A program made the translations under genes and the position numbers. This document shows, piece after piece, positions 30,868 through 42,475 of a stretch of 64,000 bases of DNA. The notes under the pieces were generated by a model. It had not been told where the DNA came from and made no database searches. It worked only from the letters and a program-made list of their open reading frames with translations. Every line of letters starts with the position of its first letter. The stretch's first letter is position 1. Source of the stretch: Antennarius striatus (lineage: Eukaryota; Chordata; Actinopteri; Lophiiformes; Antennariidae); contig NC_090783.1 in assembly GCF_040054535.1 (NCBI RefSeq), positions 1,695,501 to 1,759,500 on the forward strand, read 5' to 3'.

Positions 30868-33800
30868 ATGCTGTGCGTCCGCGCATGGAGAGGTCTGAGC
30901 GCCCTGCTGCGGGGGGCCCCGCGGACACACTGCCGCAGCTACACAGCCGGCTCCCGGATGGACATCAGCGGCATCTACCCGCCCATCGCCACGCCGTTCA
31001 CCCACACGGAGGACGTGGACTACCAGAAGCTGGAGGAGAACCTCCACAAGTACGCCAAGCTGCCTTTCAAAGGTCAGTGCGCATGCGCGCTGCGCTGACG
31101 GGCCAGGGCTGGTATATGGGGGAGTCAGGGGGGGGGGGGGGGGTCAAATGAGACTCCATTTTATTCTTTACACAACTCTGGTGCACAAGTTTCAATTACA
31201 ATTTATTTTTTAAAAAGTTATTTATTTTGCTCTTGTTTTGGTATTTCCTGCGAAAACGGAAGTTTATTTTGAAAGGGCGCCTGATGAACGTAACGAATCA
31301 GGAGGATGAAGATCACAGACGTTTTAATTAGTTTTAATGTACTTAATTTATTTCGTATTTCGTCTTCCGTGAATTAGCTCCCACTTTTTTAAAAAAAAAT
31401 TAAAATGTGATAAAGTTTAAACTGAATTCAGAACTTCCGGTCAAATCCGAGCAGTATCCGGTCTGAGCTGGAGCCACCGTGATATGGGTCCGGAAGTGTT
31501 CTTCTGGAGGCTTCAGTGGTTCCGTGTTTGATCGGTGACCAAACAGGACGAAGGTCAACAAGTGGCAGAAGCAGATGTTGGTGTGGCGTCCTCTAGTGGC
31601 CGCTCACCGCCACTACACGTGAATCAGAGCTGCGTTTCTGCTGCTGCTGGCATTAAAAGTGTTTTAAAATGACTTTTACACTCTATTAAAATATGATTTT
31701 ACCTTAAGATGAAGAAATAACGACAATACCGTCTGTTTTTAGTATAAAAATACTGACACTCGTGATTAAGTTATTAATTAAAGAGGTTTTTTGAATATTT
31801 AGTGATTGTAATTTATTCAAAATGCCCTTTGAACACAGAGCGCTCAGACCCAGCAGGTTATTGGTTCATATCCAGACAAGTTAAAGTTTAATTCAGCTGA
31901 ACCCAACTGTTGTTGACTTGAGGTCTCTGTGTGATATTTCAAAACTCGTCCAAAGATTTTGACAAAAGTTTATGTCGGAAAATCAAATTTCTTACATTTT
32001 TATTTAACCTTTCTTCAACATTTCTAAAATTGCTTTTTAAAAACATTTTGTTTTTGTAGCAACACGTTGATTTATTGAAGGGATGCCAAATATTGGGGCA
32101 TAAAACCATTGAAAAAAAGTTTGAAACACGTCCGTCTCTAAATCGCTGCAGGTCTGGTGGTTCAGGGTTCCAACGGCGAGTATCCGTTCCTGACGGAGGA
32201 GGAGCGGGTGGAGGTGGTGAAGACGGTCAGGAAGTCGCTGCCCGCCGGGAAGCTGCTGCTGGCCGGCTCAGGCTGTGAATGTAAGTCTGTGTGTGTGTCA
32301 TTTCCCATAATGCCTTGCTCAGGTAGGAGCGACGAGGTGCATCACTTCCTGTAGACGGTAAAAACTTCCCAGCGTCTCGAATCAAACGCTTGTCGACTCG
32401 GGTGTCCAGATGTTGGCGTCCTCGCTTCTGCTTCTCTCTGATTGGCTGCTGCGTTTGCGTATGGATTCAAGCGACCTTGATTCTCAACTCATTATGGTGT
32501 CGTTCATCTTCACGCGCCGTTAAGTGGCGTCTGCAGCGCTTTTATTGACTGTTGGCTTCTATAGCCCATAACGAACGTTCAGCCGGGAGGGAGTGGAGCA
32601 TTAAGTGTCTCTATAGGTCCTTCCTGTCTGCATTCACCGCTGCTATAAGAACCTCACGGACGCTCGCTTCATCAATTATTTCACAGACGTGCATCCAGTA
32701 AACATTCCAGGGACATATTTGTTACATAAATCGTCGGGTCCTGCTTTCATTCACCTATTTATTTACCATCCGGAGGCGGATGTCGGGGAGAGTGCGGATG
32801 AATCAAAACCAAAGCGACAAAGTGAAAACGTGTAAAAACCCGTTTTTTGCCGCCAGACCATCGACTTTGATCGGCTTTTTTGTTTCCCCCGCTCTTCCCC
32901 CTCCAGCCACCAGGGCCACGGTTCAGCTCTCGGAGAAGATGGCGGCGGCCGGCGCCGACGCCGTCTTGGTGGTGACACCCTGCTTCTACAAGAGCAAGAT
33001 GGACAGCCAGGCGCTGATCAAGCACTACGCTACGGTCAGGAGACGCACCGACGAACCAACGATAAGGATATCACGACAGCTATCTATCCTTTATATTAAA
33101 CTAATACAAATAGTCCTCAACTTACGAACATTCGGAGATATGAACAAATATGCTTCACCATACTCGACTATTGTCCTGCATTTTCGTTTCCTGCCACAAG
33201 TGGTAGTGGTGACCATCTCTCTGATGACTCTGACTCTGACCCACAATAACTCCTCCCTCCTCCTCCTCTTCCTTTGCTCCAAAAGTATGCTACATGCTAC
33301 ATGCTACGGTTAGCGTGGAGCTTATCTTTATCACAGAAAACCATTAGTGATAAAAATAAGTCCCCTGGATATTTAACCCTGCTGTCAGTCACAACCCAAC
33401 TTCTTTGGTGTGATTCAGGGCTTTATAGATAAAGTTTATTTGACTTGACTGTTGTTGATGAACTGGTGGAGAAGTGTTTTATTCTTCATGTCCTCCAGGA
33501 TTAAATTATCAAGATTAAAGTTTACCATAAACAAATCTCGATTAAAACAATCACGTGTGACGATTAACGGTAGATATTCGAGCTATATGTATTTATTTTA
33601 ATATGATTACGTGTTTTATTCTGATTTATTGTACAGTAACATGATATTATGAACTTTTAATGGTTTTCTAGTGATTTTTAGAGTCCAGTATTTGTGGTGG
33701 ACAGACATGAAGTCCAGAGAAATGACCTAAACTAGATTTTTATTTTTAAACTGATGAATATTCAGTTTCAATTTTTCAGTTTGTGGTTAAAATTCTCCAT

Positions 33801-36007
33801 GAAATCAAGTCTGCCCCCTACAGGACAAAGTAGGAACTGCATGCTGCAGGGGGTGTTGTGTTCACGGACTCGTCTCCCGTTGTTCCCCTGCAGGTGGCGG
33901 ACAGGAGCCCGGTGCCGGTGGTTCTGTACAGCGTGCCGGCCAACACGGGCGTGGACCTGCCGCTGGACGCCGTGGCGTTCCTGTCCCAGCACCCCAACAT
34001 CGTGGGGCTGAAAGACAGCGGCGGCGACGTAAGGGGCGGAGACGTGGGCGGGTCTCTCACGGCTGAATGATTTAAAGCAGCATGTGATGTTCTCCCCGTG
34101 TCTGTGGGGGTTCTCCGCTTTCATCCCACCTCCAAAAAACATGACATTTACATGAAGTGGTCGGTTCCAAATTGTCCGTAGGTGTTCGTGTGGTTCAGCG
34201 ATGCCCCGGCGAGTCCGGAGCATCTTCCCACCGAAAAAGGTGGAAAATCTGCGTCTATTCCACCTGAAACGAGAAAATATCTGCAGACGTAACTTCAGAC
34301 GGCTTTGTCGTGCTAAAAGTAACGCCTGAAGCTAACAGGCTAGCAAGCTAAAAACAAAAGGGCGGAGTTAAAGAAGACCTCGACTTCTTCTCACGGCTCT
34401 CGAATCGTCCAGGTCTTTTTGTCGCCCGCCTCACGGATCGGACCTAGGCTAGCTAGGCTAATGCTAACCTATTAGCTTCACACTTTGCATGTTAATTTCC
34501 CCGATTCCCAACGAAACAAACTAAAAACGTTTCGTCCAGGCGGGGGGGGGGGTGTTCGCCGTCTCTGCGTTTAGATCTGACGGCGTGCATTCACGTTGTG
34601 GCCCTAATCTGGATAATGGAACTTGAAAAATGAAAGCTAATGAGTGTTTTTCTGTCGCCGGGGCGACCGTACGACACTAGCGATGTTATTTTCCCACCGG
34701 GGGGGAGCTTGATCATAATCGCCACAGAGTGCCGGAGCTTTCAGGAGAGCAGCGGGAGCTCCTCCACCCTGATTGACTGACTGATCAATTACAGCGCCGC
34801 GTGTCTGAAATGACTGATTTGCGCGATGTGATTGACACCCGGCGGATATAAATAGCGCCCCCCCCCCCCTCAGGTTTTTCCCTGTGGAGTTTCCAGCTTC
34901 CCGCATGCAGGAGTCGTCGTCCTTCTTCTCCCTTTCAGGTTTATTTGGATTCGGCGCTTCATATAGAGAATTAAAAGAAAACAAAATAGAGCGCCGTATT
35001 AATTATTCATGAGCCTCTTTTGAAGTTCCCTCCTCTTTTTTTTTCCTCACTTGGGACTTGATGCGTCCCCCCCCCCCCCTTCTTCTTCTTCTTCTTCTAC
35101 TTCTTCTCCTGTTTGGGATCTTGATCGATTCCCCTCCTCCCCCAAATCATCCCAGTCGTCCATTTGAGCGATTTGTTTACTCGGATTCGGCGACGCCCCA
35201 CCCCCCACCCCCAACCCGTTCGCCGCCGCCGCGTCTCCCGGGGATTAAAAAAAAAAAAGGGATTGTGTGTGGATATGAGTCCTGACAGAACCATAAAACT
35301 GATTTTTCTCTGCCCCCCCCCCCCCTGTTTGTTCAGATCACACGCATCAGCCTGGCGGTCCACAAAACCAAAAGGCATGATTTCCAGGTGCTGGCGGGCT
35401 CGGCGGGGTTCCTGATGGCCGCCTACTGCGTGGGTAAGAAGTCTCCAAACGGGAACCGATGGCGCCGTCGCCCCCGCGTCCGCCCCGGCTGTGATCTCGC
35501 CGGCGCCGCGTCTTTCTTTTTCTGCACCGTTACAAACGCAAAAACACGTCTCCTTAGTACGTTTTTTTATGTTTTTAAAAAAAACATTTCTTATCACCCT
35601 GATGCATACCCATAATCCTTTGCATCCGTGAAGATGTTTTGGATTCTAATCCACCTGCCTGCAAATTAAATATAAAGATAAAATATTCAAATTTAGATTA
35701 GTTTTTCTCATTTTCGCATTAATTTTGCATTATTACACTTAGCGCTGCTAACGCTACCGGCTAACGGCTAACTTAGCGTTCCACCGGTCTGGATTAGGGA
35801 GCGCGTCGGGGGAGGGGCATCAGCGCGATGCTCAGGAACCTAATGAGTCATGTTCTCCGTCCGTAGCGGCGCTAACACGCTGCTAAAGACAGACCCCCCC
35901 CCACATCTCCCCCCCTCCTCCACACACACACCCCCCCCCAGCCGGCGCTCTGATCTCTGCTCCCTGACATGTTCTCATCTCCATAAGTGAAATATGGGAG
36001 TAATTGG

Positions 36008-36054
<47 letters not shown>

Positions 36055-36629
36055 TGCTGTCGGGTTTTGATGTTGGACTCATGAGCTTGACGGACCCCAT
36101 AATGATGCTGGGGGGGGGGTCGGACACCTGCCAATCAAAACCTGGCAGCATCCAAGACCCGAACTCACATCCACTTCAGTGAGTTTCCAGGTTTCCATAG
36201 TTACCAGAAGCCACCAATAAGAGCCTCCTGCTAAACTAAGCTAAGATAAAGTAAGCTAAGCTTAACTAAACTAAGCTAAGATAAGCTTAGCTAAGCTAAA
36301 CTAAGATAACCTAGTCAGACAGATAGCGATTTGGTTGCGTCCAGGAACTGTCTCGTCCTCCATCGCGTTGCCGTCGAGAGCCGTCATCCAATTTGAAGTG
36401 AGGGGGCGGGGCTTCTCACCTGTCAGGTGTTGTGTAACGCGGGCGCTGGTAGCCACGGCAACGGAACGAAACAAGACGATCCAGCCAATGGATCGTCTTT
36501 CCAGAACGATTCCGAGACCAGAGACGGAAGGCAACGCTCCGCCTCTCTCCTCCACCAGAAACAGGATGTGATGCGACGCTGGGGGGACAGGAAGTGTTTC
36601 ACCCATCAGGAGAGAAACAGACCAGGAGG

Positions 36630-36707
<78 letters not shown>

Positions 36708-38495
36708 TCCTCAATCAGACTCGTCTTCTGTCAGCTGGAGGTTCTCCGACCTCTTGGGCGACTCCTGCGTGATGAATGCTAATGCTTTAGCTGGCTGTGC
36801 ATGATTGATGGGAGTATGGGGGGGGGGCAGTGGGGGGATCGGGGTGGGAGGGGGCGGGGTCACACTTCATATTCCAAACATGCCAAGCGCTGCGATGAGT
36901 CATCGCACGCCGAAACGATCGCACACGATTTCACAGGTTCAGACGTTCGAGGCTCGACCAGGTTTGATACAGGAGGGGAACGTGTCACATGACCTTTAAA
37001 TGGGTGGGGTGGGGTAAATGGTGGGGGGCGACGGTCACCCGTTGATGCATTGCCTGTGGTTCTGACCCGGTTGTCCAGGTGCGGTGGGCGGAGTCTGTGC
37101 GCTGGCGAACATTCTGGGCCGGGAGGTGTGTGAGCTGGAGCGTCTGTGTGTGTCGGGGCGCTGGGAGGAGGCCCGAGTCCTGCAGCAGCTGCTGATCGAG
37201 CCCAACGCCGCCGTGAGTATGACGCGGCAAAACCAGGACCCGACTAGACCAGGACCCAATGACACCAGAACCCAGCGACACAAGGACCCGACTAGACTAG
37301 GACCCGACAACACCAGGACCCGACTAGACCGGGATGCGACAACACCAGGACCCGACAACACCAGGACCTGACAACACCAGGACCCGACAACACCAGGACC
37401 CGACAACACCAGGACCCGACAACACCAGGACCCGACTAGACCAGGACCCGACAACACCAGGACCCGACTAGACCAGGACCCGACTAGACCAGGACCCAAT
37501 GACACCAGAATCCAGTGACACAAGGACCCGACTAGACTAGGACCCGACTAGGCTAGGACCCGACAACACCAGGACCCGACTAGACCGGGATGCGACAACA
37601 CCAGGACCCGACAACACCAGGACCCGACAACACCAGGACCCGACAACACCAGGACCCGACAACACCAGGACCCGACAACACCAGGACCCGACTAGACCAG
37701 GACCCGACAACACCAGGACCCGACTAGACCAGGACCCAATGACACCAGAATCCAGTGACACAAGGACCCGACTAGACCAGGACCCGACAACACCAGGACC
37801 CGACAACACCAGGACCCGACTAGACTGGGATGCGACAACACTAGGACCCGACTAGACTAGGACCCGACTAGATTAGGACCCGACAACACCAGGACCCAAC
37901 TAGACCAGAATCTGACAAAACGAGGACCCAACGACACCAGGACCCGACAAGACCAGGACCCGACTAGAACAGAACCTGACAAGACCAGGACCCGACAAGA
38001 CCAGGACCCGACTAGAACAGGACCCGACAAAACCAGGACCCCATGACACCAGGACCCAACAAAACCAGGACCTGACTAGAACAGGACCCGATGACACCAG
38101 GACCCGACTAAACCAGGACCCGACTAAACCAGGACCAACAAAACCAGGACCCGATGACACCAGGACCCGACTAAACCAGGACCCGATTAAACCAGGAACA
38201 ACAAAACCAGGACCTGACAAGACCAGGACCCAACTTGACCAGGACCCGTTTGGTTCCTGGGCCCCAAACAAGTCAACTTTTGATGATGTCATCAGATGCT
38301 GCCGACACAAGCTGTATCCCATAAAGCTCTTCCTGTCTGTTGCTAGGTGACCAGAAAGTTGGGTGTGCCCGCCCTCAAGCAGGCGATGGAGTGGTTCGGG
38401 TTCCACGGCGGCGCCTGCCGGTCCCCCCATCAGCCCCTCACGGAGGCGGAGACTCAGCAGCTGAGGCGGGACTTCGCCTCAAACGGCTGGCTGTG

Positions 38496-38496
<1 letters not shown>
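30868..38496 (+). CDS. hoga1: mitochondrial 4-hydroxy-2-oxoglutarate aldolase
   Basis: Seven exons, join(30868..31072,32152..32280,32907..33034,33894..34028,35337..35433,37079..37212,38347..38496), give 325 residues (human 327). All splice sites are GT-AG and in frame. The start has a strong Kozak context (GCCACCATG). The enzyme cleaves 4-hydroxy-2-oxoglutarate to pyruvate and glyoxylate at the end of hydroxyproline breakdown in mitochondria; its loss in humans causes primary hyperoxaluria type 3. It belongs to the DapA/NAL class I aldolase family. Visible motifs: an Arg-rich presequence (about 1-29); [23 protein letters not shown] (74-82); [11 protein letters not shown] with the catalytic Tyr166; [10 protein letters not shown] with the Schiff-base Lys194; and the conserved C-terminus SNGWL. 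It is head-to-head with cnnm1. Introns 1-5 hold AT-rich DNA, a SINE, a TATA/PBX cluster and TG tracts; intron 6 holds a 1-kb minisatellite. Confidence 0.97.
34083..34230 (+). mobile_element. internal fragment of the fish tRNA-derived SINE
   Basis: GTTCTCCCCGTGTCTG, then CATCCCACCTCC, AAAACATGACATT and AATTGTCCGTAGGTGT occur in the order of the widespread fish SINE core. Both ends are lost. It lies in hoga1 intron 4 in the sense direction. Confidence 0.65.
34765..34860 (+). promoter_or_regulatory. PBX/MEIS-like site cluster with TATA box in hoga1 intron 4
   Basis: TGATTGAC, TGATCAATT, TGATTTGCG and TGATTGACA occur within about 70 bp, then TATAAATAG at 34847-34855. The first four resemble PBX-HOX/MEIS half-sites. 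A TATA box right after them could mark an enhancer or an intragenic promoter. This is inference. Confidence 0.3.
36009..36049. repeat. (TG)n microsatellite in hoga1 intron 5
   Basis: 41 bp of pure TG. Confidence 0.93.
36231..36312. repeat. degenerate (TAAGC)n pentanucleotide repeat
   Basis: About 80 bp of CTAAG/TTAAC-type units, including AAGCTT and short palindromes such as TAAGCTTA. The same pentamer recurs at 45717-45738. Confidence 0.85.
36632..36706. repeat. (TG)n microsatellite in hoga1 intron 5
   Basis: 75 bp of pure TG. Confidence 0.97.
37231..38249. repeat. 16-bp minisatellite with 240-bp higher-order period, hoga1 intron 6
   Basis: About 1 kb of tandem units, mainly GACCCGACAACACCAG and GACCCGACTAGACCAG. 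A marker variant beginning GACCCAATGACACCAGAA recurs at 37253, 37493 and 37733, exactly 240 bp (15 units) apart, which shows a block duplication. Units after about 37900 are more diverged. It starts 18 bases after the exon 6 donor. Long frames across it on the minus strand are artefacts. Confidence 0.95.
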
Positions 38497-38530
<34 letters not shown>

Positions 38531-38621
38531 GGTCACATGACACAGACGGCACAAAAACATCAGCCATCGACCCGTTCACGCGTTGCGCCGCCGGTTTACG
38601 ACGATACCGGTCAGATTTCAA

Positions 38622-38627
38622 AATAAA
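38622..38627 (+). terminator. hoga1: hoga1 polyadenylation signal
   Basis: AATAAA 126 bases after the hoga1 stop codon. Confidence 0.6.
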
Positions 38628-38699
38628 AGCATCGGCCCCATCAGAAAACTCCTGTCTTCCTTTCATTTGACAAACACACCTGTTCCGCGCCCGACGTCC

Positions 38700-39763
38700 C
38701 ATCAGCCCCAGGGAAACGCCGCCGCGCCAGGAAATAGATCCACGCCGAAAATATCAAAAAGTGACGAAGAGAAAGTGCCAGCGGTGCTCTCACGCAAATA
38801 GAACCGCGACTTTATCCAAGTAAAGCAGGTAGCCATGGCGATAATAAGAGCCTTCTGCATTTTAACAGCAGCTTCTTTGCTTCCATCCAGCCAAGACTCC
38901 AATTATCACCTTTTTTATCTGCAGATGTTTGCAGGAATACTTTCTTGCTGATGAACAAAAGGATGCAGAAAACTCCAGAAGCCTCCTGAGGAGGAAATAT
39001 TCACATTAAACAGAATTAAATGTGGTTCAGTTTGGGGAAATTTCATATTGAAACATGGAAATTTTTATTTTAGAAACCATCAAGTAGATGAATTTTAGGG
39101 AATAAATCCATAAATTGATGCTAACACCTGTGGCATTGGTTCCGGCAAACTTCATTTTTTAATTTTTTGGGAAATTTCTTCTCTAAATTAACTTTTTTTT
39201 CAAGCTTCTTCTGTTTGGAGTTCGTATTAATTCAAACTTTTTGTTCACAAAACCAGAGAAAAAGATGTGATTCTGCGGAGCCGTGAAGGTATTTGAACAT
39301 TTTCTTTGTGTTCCGGCTGCTGCTGCTCAAGGATATGTTTTATCATGAGGTGAATTCTTTTCATTTGGTCTGAATGTAAAAAGGCCCCCGTCCTTAAGGG
39401 CAGCAAGTTAACTTCAACAGGATTAAAAAAGAAAAGAAAAGTAGTCATTGTTGTATTTTTCGATAATATTTAATTTTCTTTTCAGTATTTTATTGAACTA
39501 TGTGATCCTCCAACCTTTTGAAAACAGAATCCTTTCAAAGCGCTTAAAAATCCTCCTGAAATTAAAATAAAAAATCATCTTTAGAGCCGTTTTTTTATTA
39601 TTTTATTTTTTTTCTGAGCTGCAGTACCTCAAACTGGCCACACGGGGGCGACCCGCCCCGACGCGCCTCTTGCTCCGCATCAAGGGCATCCCTTTGATCT
39701 CAATTAGAAGATCTTCCACCCGTGGGGGGAGAATGATGCCCGTGCTCCCAATGGGCACACTTG

Positions 39764-39839
<76 letters not shown>

Positions 39840-42029
39840 TGTGGTGGGTTAACTATCTCACCCCAGCTCCCGGGGGCAAGCGAATGGCGAGTCAGCAGAA
39901 GTTGCCCTCAGCGCTGCAGCGTCAGGCGTAAAAGGGTGAGGATGACCCCCCCCCACGCCCCCACTAACCCTCACCCTTCACTCCATCATTCCTCCACACC
40001 TGACAGTGAGTCTTCCTCCTCTGGCTCCGCCCCCACCCCCACCGGGGGTGTGGTGACCTCTCTGTGTGCTGTAGCATGTAATGCCTCGTCCCTCGCTGTC
40101 GTCGCCCCAGATTAAAACCAAGCTTTAAAACTCCCCCCCCCCACCCCCGTCGCCTCGCCCCCCCCATCCCTATAGCTGCCGCCTGACTCACACCACACTC
40201 ATGCTTCTCCCTCCCTCGTTCTATAAATACACGCATCACGTATGTGCGTTTAAACACGCCTCAGCTTCAGGAGCTAAGTCGCCCAAAAAAAATTAAATTT
40301 TGAACTATCCATCCGCCGCCGCCGCCTGGAAAGAACGGCGAACGGTTTTTTCTTCTGCCCCCAAAAGCTTCCTGAGGCGGAAGATGGCGTCGAACAAAAA
40401 CGAAAATGAAACGTCCCCAAAGTTTCTTCTAGATCCTGCTAACGCCGTTAGCTTGGAAGCTAACTCGGACGTCAGCTGAAGTTTTTAAAAGATGTTCAGA
40501 TGTTCAACTTTTTCTCGATAAAAGACGTTTTTTATTCCTACCCCCCCCCCAAAAAAAACGATCAAACACCTCATTTTTGACTTGCCCTGTATGAATCCAC
40601 CGCAGGAAGTAGTCCCTTCTGAAGGTGTTTGTCGGCCGCCGGAGGAAGCAGCGACAAACTGATTAACGGCCAGTAAAAAAAAAAAACGGGGCGATCTAAA
40701 TTTACGCTTAATTGAGACGCTCCGTGACCCATTTCAGGATGAAGAATCACCGGCGGTGCTTTCATTTCACCTGACGGCGAAGAAACGCCGCCCTCCTTAA
40801 GAAGAAGCGCCGGCTGGCTCGGCTGGAGGATTGTGGGTAACGGTGCTCCAGAGGGAGGAAGATAAACTTTCACCGCCTGCAGAGGTTAAAGGTCGCTCAA
40901 TGACGGCCGGAGAGGGAACTTTTTTTGGGACTTGATGAAGATTCCAACTCTTCCTCCTCTTGCTGCGCCTTGAAGGCGACGCCGCCGATGACGCGTCCAA
41001 ACCGCAGATTCGTCCTTGATGGGACTCAAAATGCTGAATATGTCCATCGTGTCTCCCACCCCTCCCCCGTCCTGCCTCCCTCTCTAACGTTTGCACATGC
41101 GATTCCATCCGTCTCTCGCCCTCCTTCAATCCGCTCATCGCCGAGCCTGCAAGGGAGGGGGCGTGGCCTGCTGGAATGTTTTAAAATCTCGCCGTAAAAT
41201 TAGTGCGGAGGTTTAAAAAAAACCCCAAAAACCTAACATCATTTATTTAACATTACATTGAGTTACATTTATTACTTTATTCTCACGTTTATCTTATTTT
41301 AGAACCAACCAGACGCATCATTTTAACCCCAAACCAGGAAGCTGAAGTTCACATCCCAACCAATCGGCTTCCTGCTGCTGGGCTCCACCAATCATCTGCT
41401 TCTTTGTGCTCTTAGCAGCTGATGTATGATCTTTAATGATCATAAGAAGACTCCAGCATCTGTCTGATGTATCCTCCTTCTTCCTCTTCCTCGAGTCACG
41501 ATGAAGACCGCGAGCTGCTGAAATTTTTATTTCGCAGATGAACACACCTTTCCTACGCCACCCCCACCCCCCCATCTACCCCCCCCCCCAACCCAACCCA
41601 ACGCGCTCATGCATGCATGTTTACACTCAAACACAAACTCCCAAACGTGCCGCGGAGGGCGGGGGGAACCCAGAGCAATTAAAAACACAGGCAGGTTGTG
41701 TTTTCTGTTCCCCGGCTCTTTTTATTCCGTTGCCGTGACACTTTTTATTTCTGGTGTGTTTTGCAATGGGGGTGGGTGGGTGGGTGGGTGGGGGCTCTTA
41801 TCTGTATGCCGAGTTGCACTTCCTCTTTAAATACGACCAAAGCTTTTGGGAGCCGTGAAGCTCCGCTGATAAGATAACACACAAAGGCTCCTCTTTTAAG
41901 AAAGGTTGGAGATGGAAAATAAGAGATCTCCTCCTGGGGGGGTGTAAAGGGGGGGGGGGGTTGGATGGGGAGAATAAGAGGAGGAGGGGGAAAAAAAGCT
42001 TGTTTGGGAAATTAATTTAAAGAAACGCG
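38700..42029. other. hoga1-morn4 intergenic region, first part
   Basis: No gene is recognised. It holds AT-rich stretches (38990-39620), a (TG)n tract at 39766-39838, a pyrimidine-rich, G-poor stretch at 39940-40260 and poly-C or poly-G runs. The predicted short frames have no domains. Confidence 0.5.
39766..39838. repeat. (TG)n microsatellite
   Basis: 73 bp of pure TG. Confidence 0.97.
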
Positions 42030-42280
42030 AGTCGGAGGATATGGAGGAATTCGTTTTTAGTGCCAGAACAAAAGAACGCACACAGCTGCCACTCCGGTGC
42101 GTTAGGTGCATATGATCTGCAGAGCATATTTAAATACTTCGCCATGGCAACAGGCTCCATGATTAGGGGCAAATAGGCAAAACTGCTGCAGCACTTGAGA
42201 TTGAGATGATACAAATTAAGAGAACTCTGGGCAGTTGCCAAGGAGACGGAACAGGCGGAGGGGTTAAAGTCCAACCTAAA
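42030..42280. promoter_or_regulatory. candidate conserved non-coding element with RFX-like half-sites
   Basis: A repeat-free block of even composition. CGCCATGGCAAC near 42141 and AGTTGCCAAGGAGAC near 42232 resemble RFX X-box half-sites. GCATATTTAAATA, ATGATTAGGGG and ACAAATTAAG lie between or beside them. The texture is enhancer-like. No alignment was possible. Confidence 0.3.
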
Positions 42281-42289
42281 CACACCTTA

Positions 42290-42442
42290 AAGCTATTTTA
42301 GTGACAGCGGCGGCGAGGGTGGGTGGGGGGAGGGGAAGGGAGGGAGGATGGAGGATGGGGGGGGAGGGGGTTTCTGGCAGCAGAGCTCCACAAATAATCA
42401 CTAGACCTGCCGAGGTGTGTGATCAGAGTTCAAAATCCCTCC

Positions 42443-42475
<33 letters not shown>

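Noticed and set aside
33060-33210. Possible DNA-transposon fragment in hoga1 intron 3 (CTCAACTTACGAACATTCGG)
   Set aside because: It resembles a Tigger/mariner terminus, but only one short, diverged end is visible, so it is too weak to annotate.
37035-38430. Minus-strand frames rich in [14 protein letters not shown] in hoga1 intron 6
   Set aside because: Repetitive translations of the 16-bp minisatellite. A 16-bp unit cycles through all frames every 48 bp, so openness is expected.
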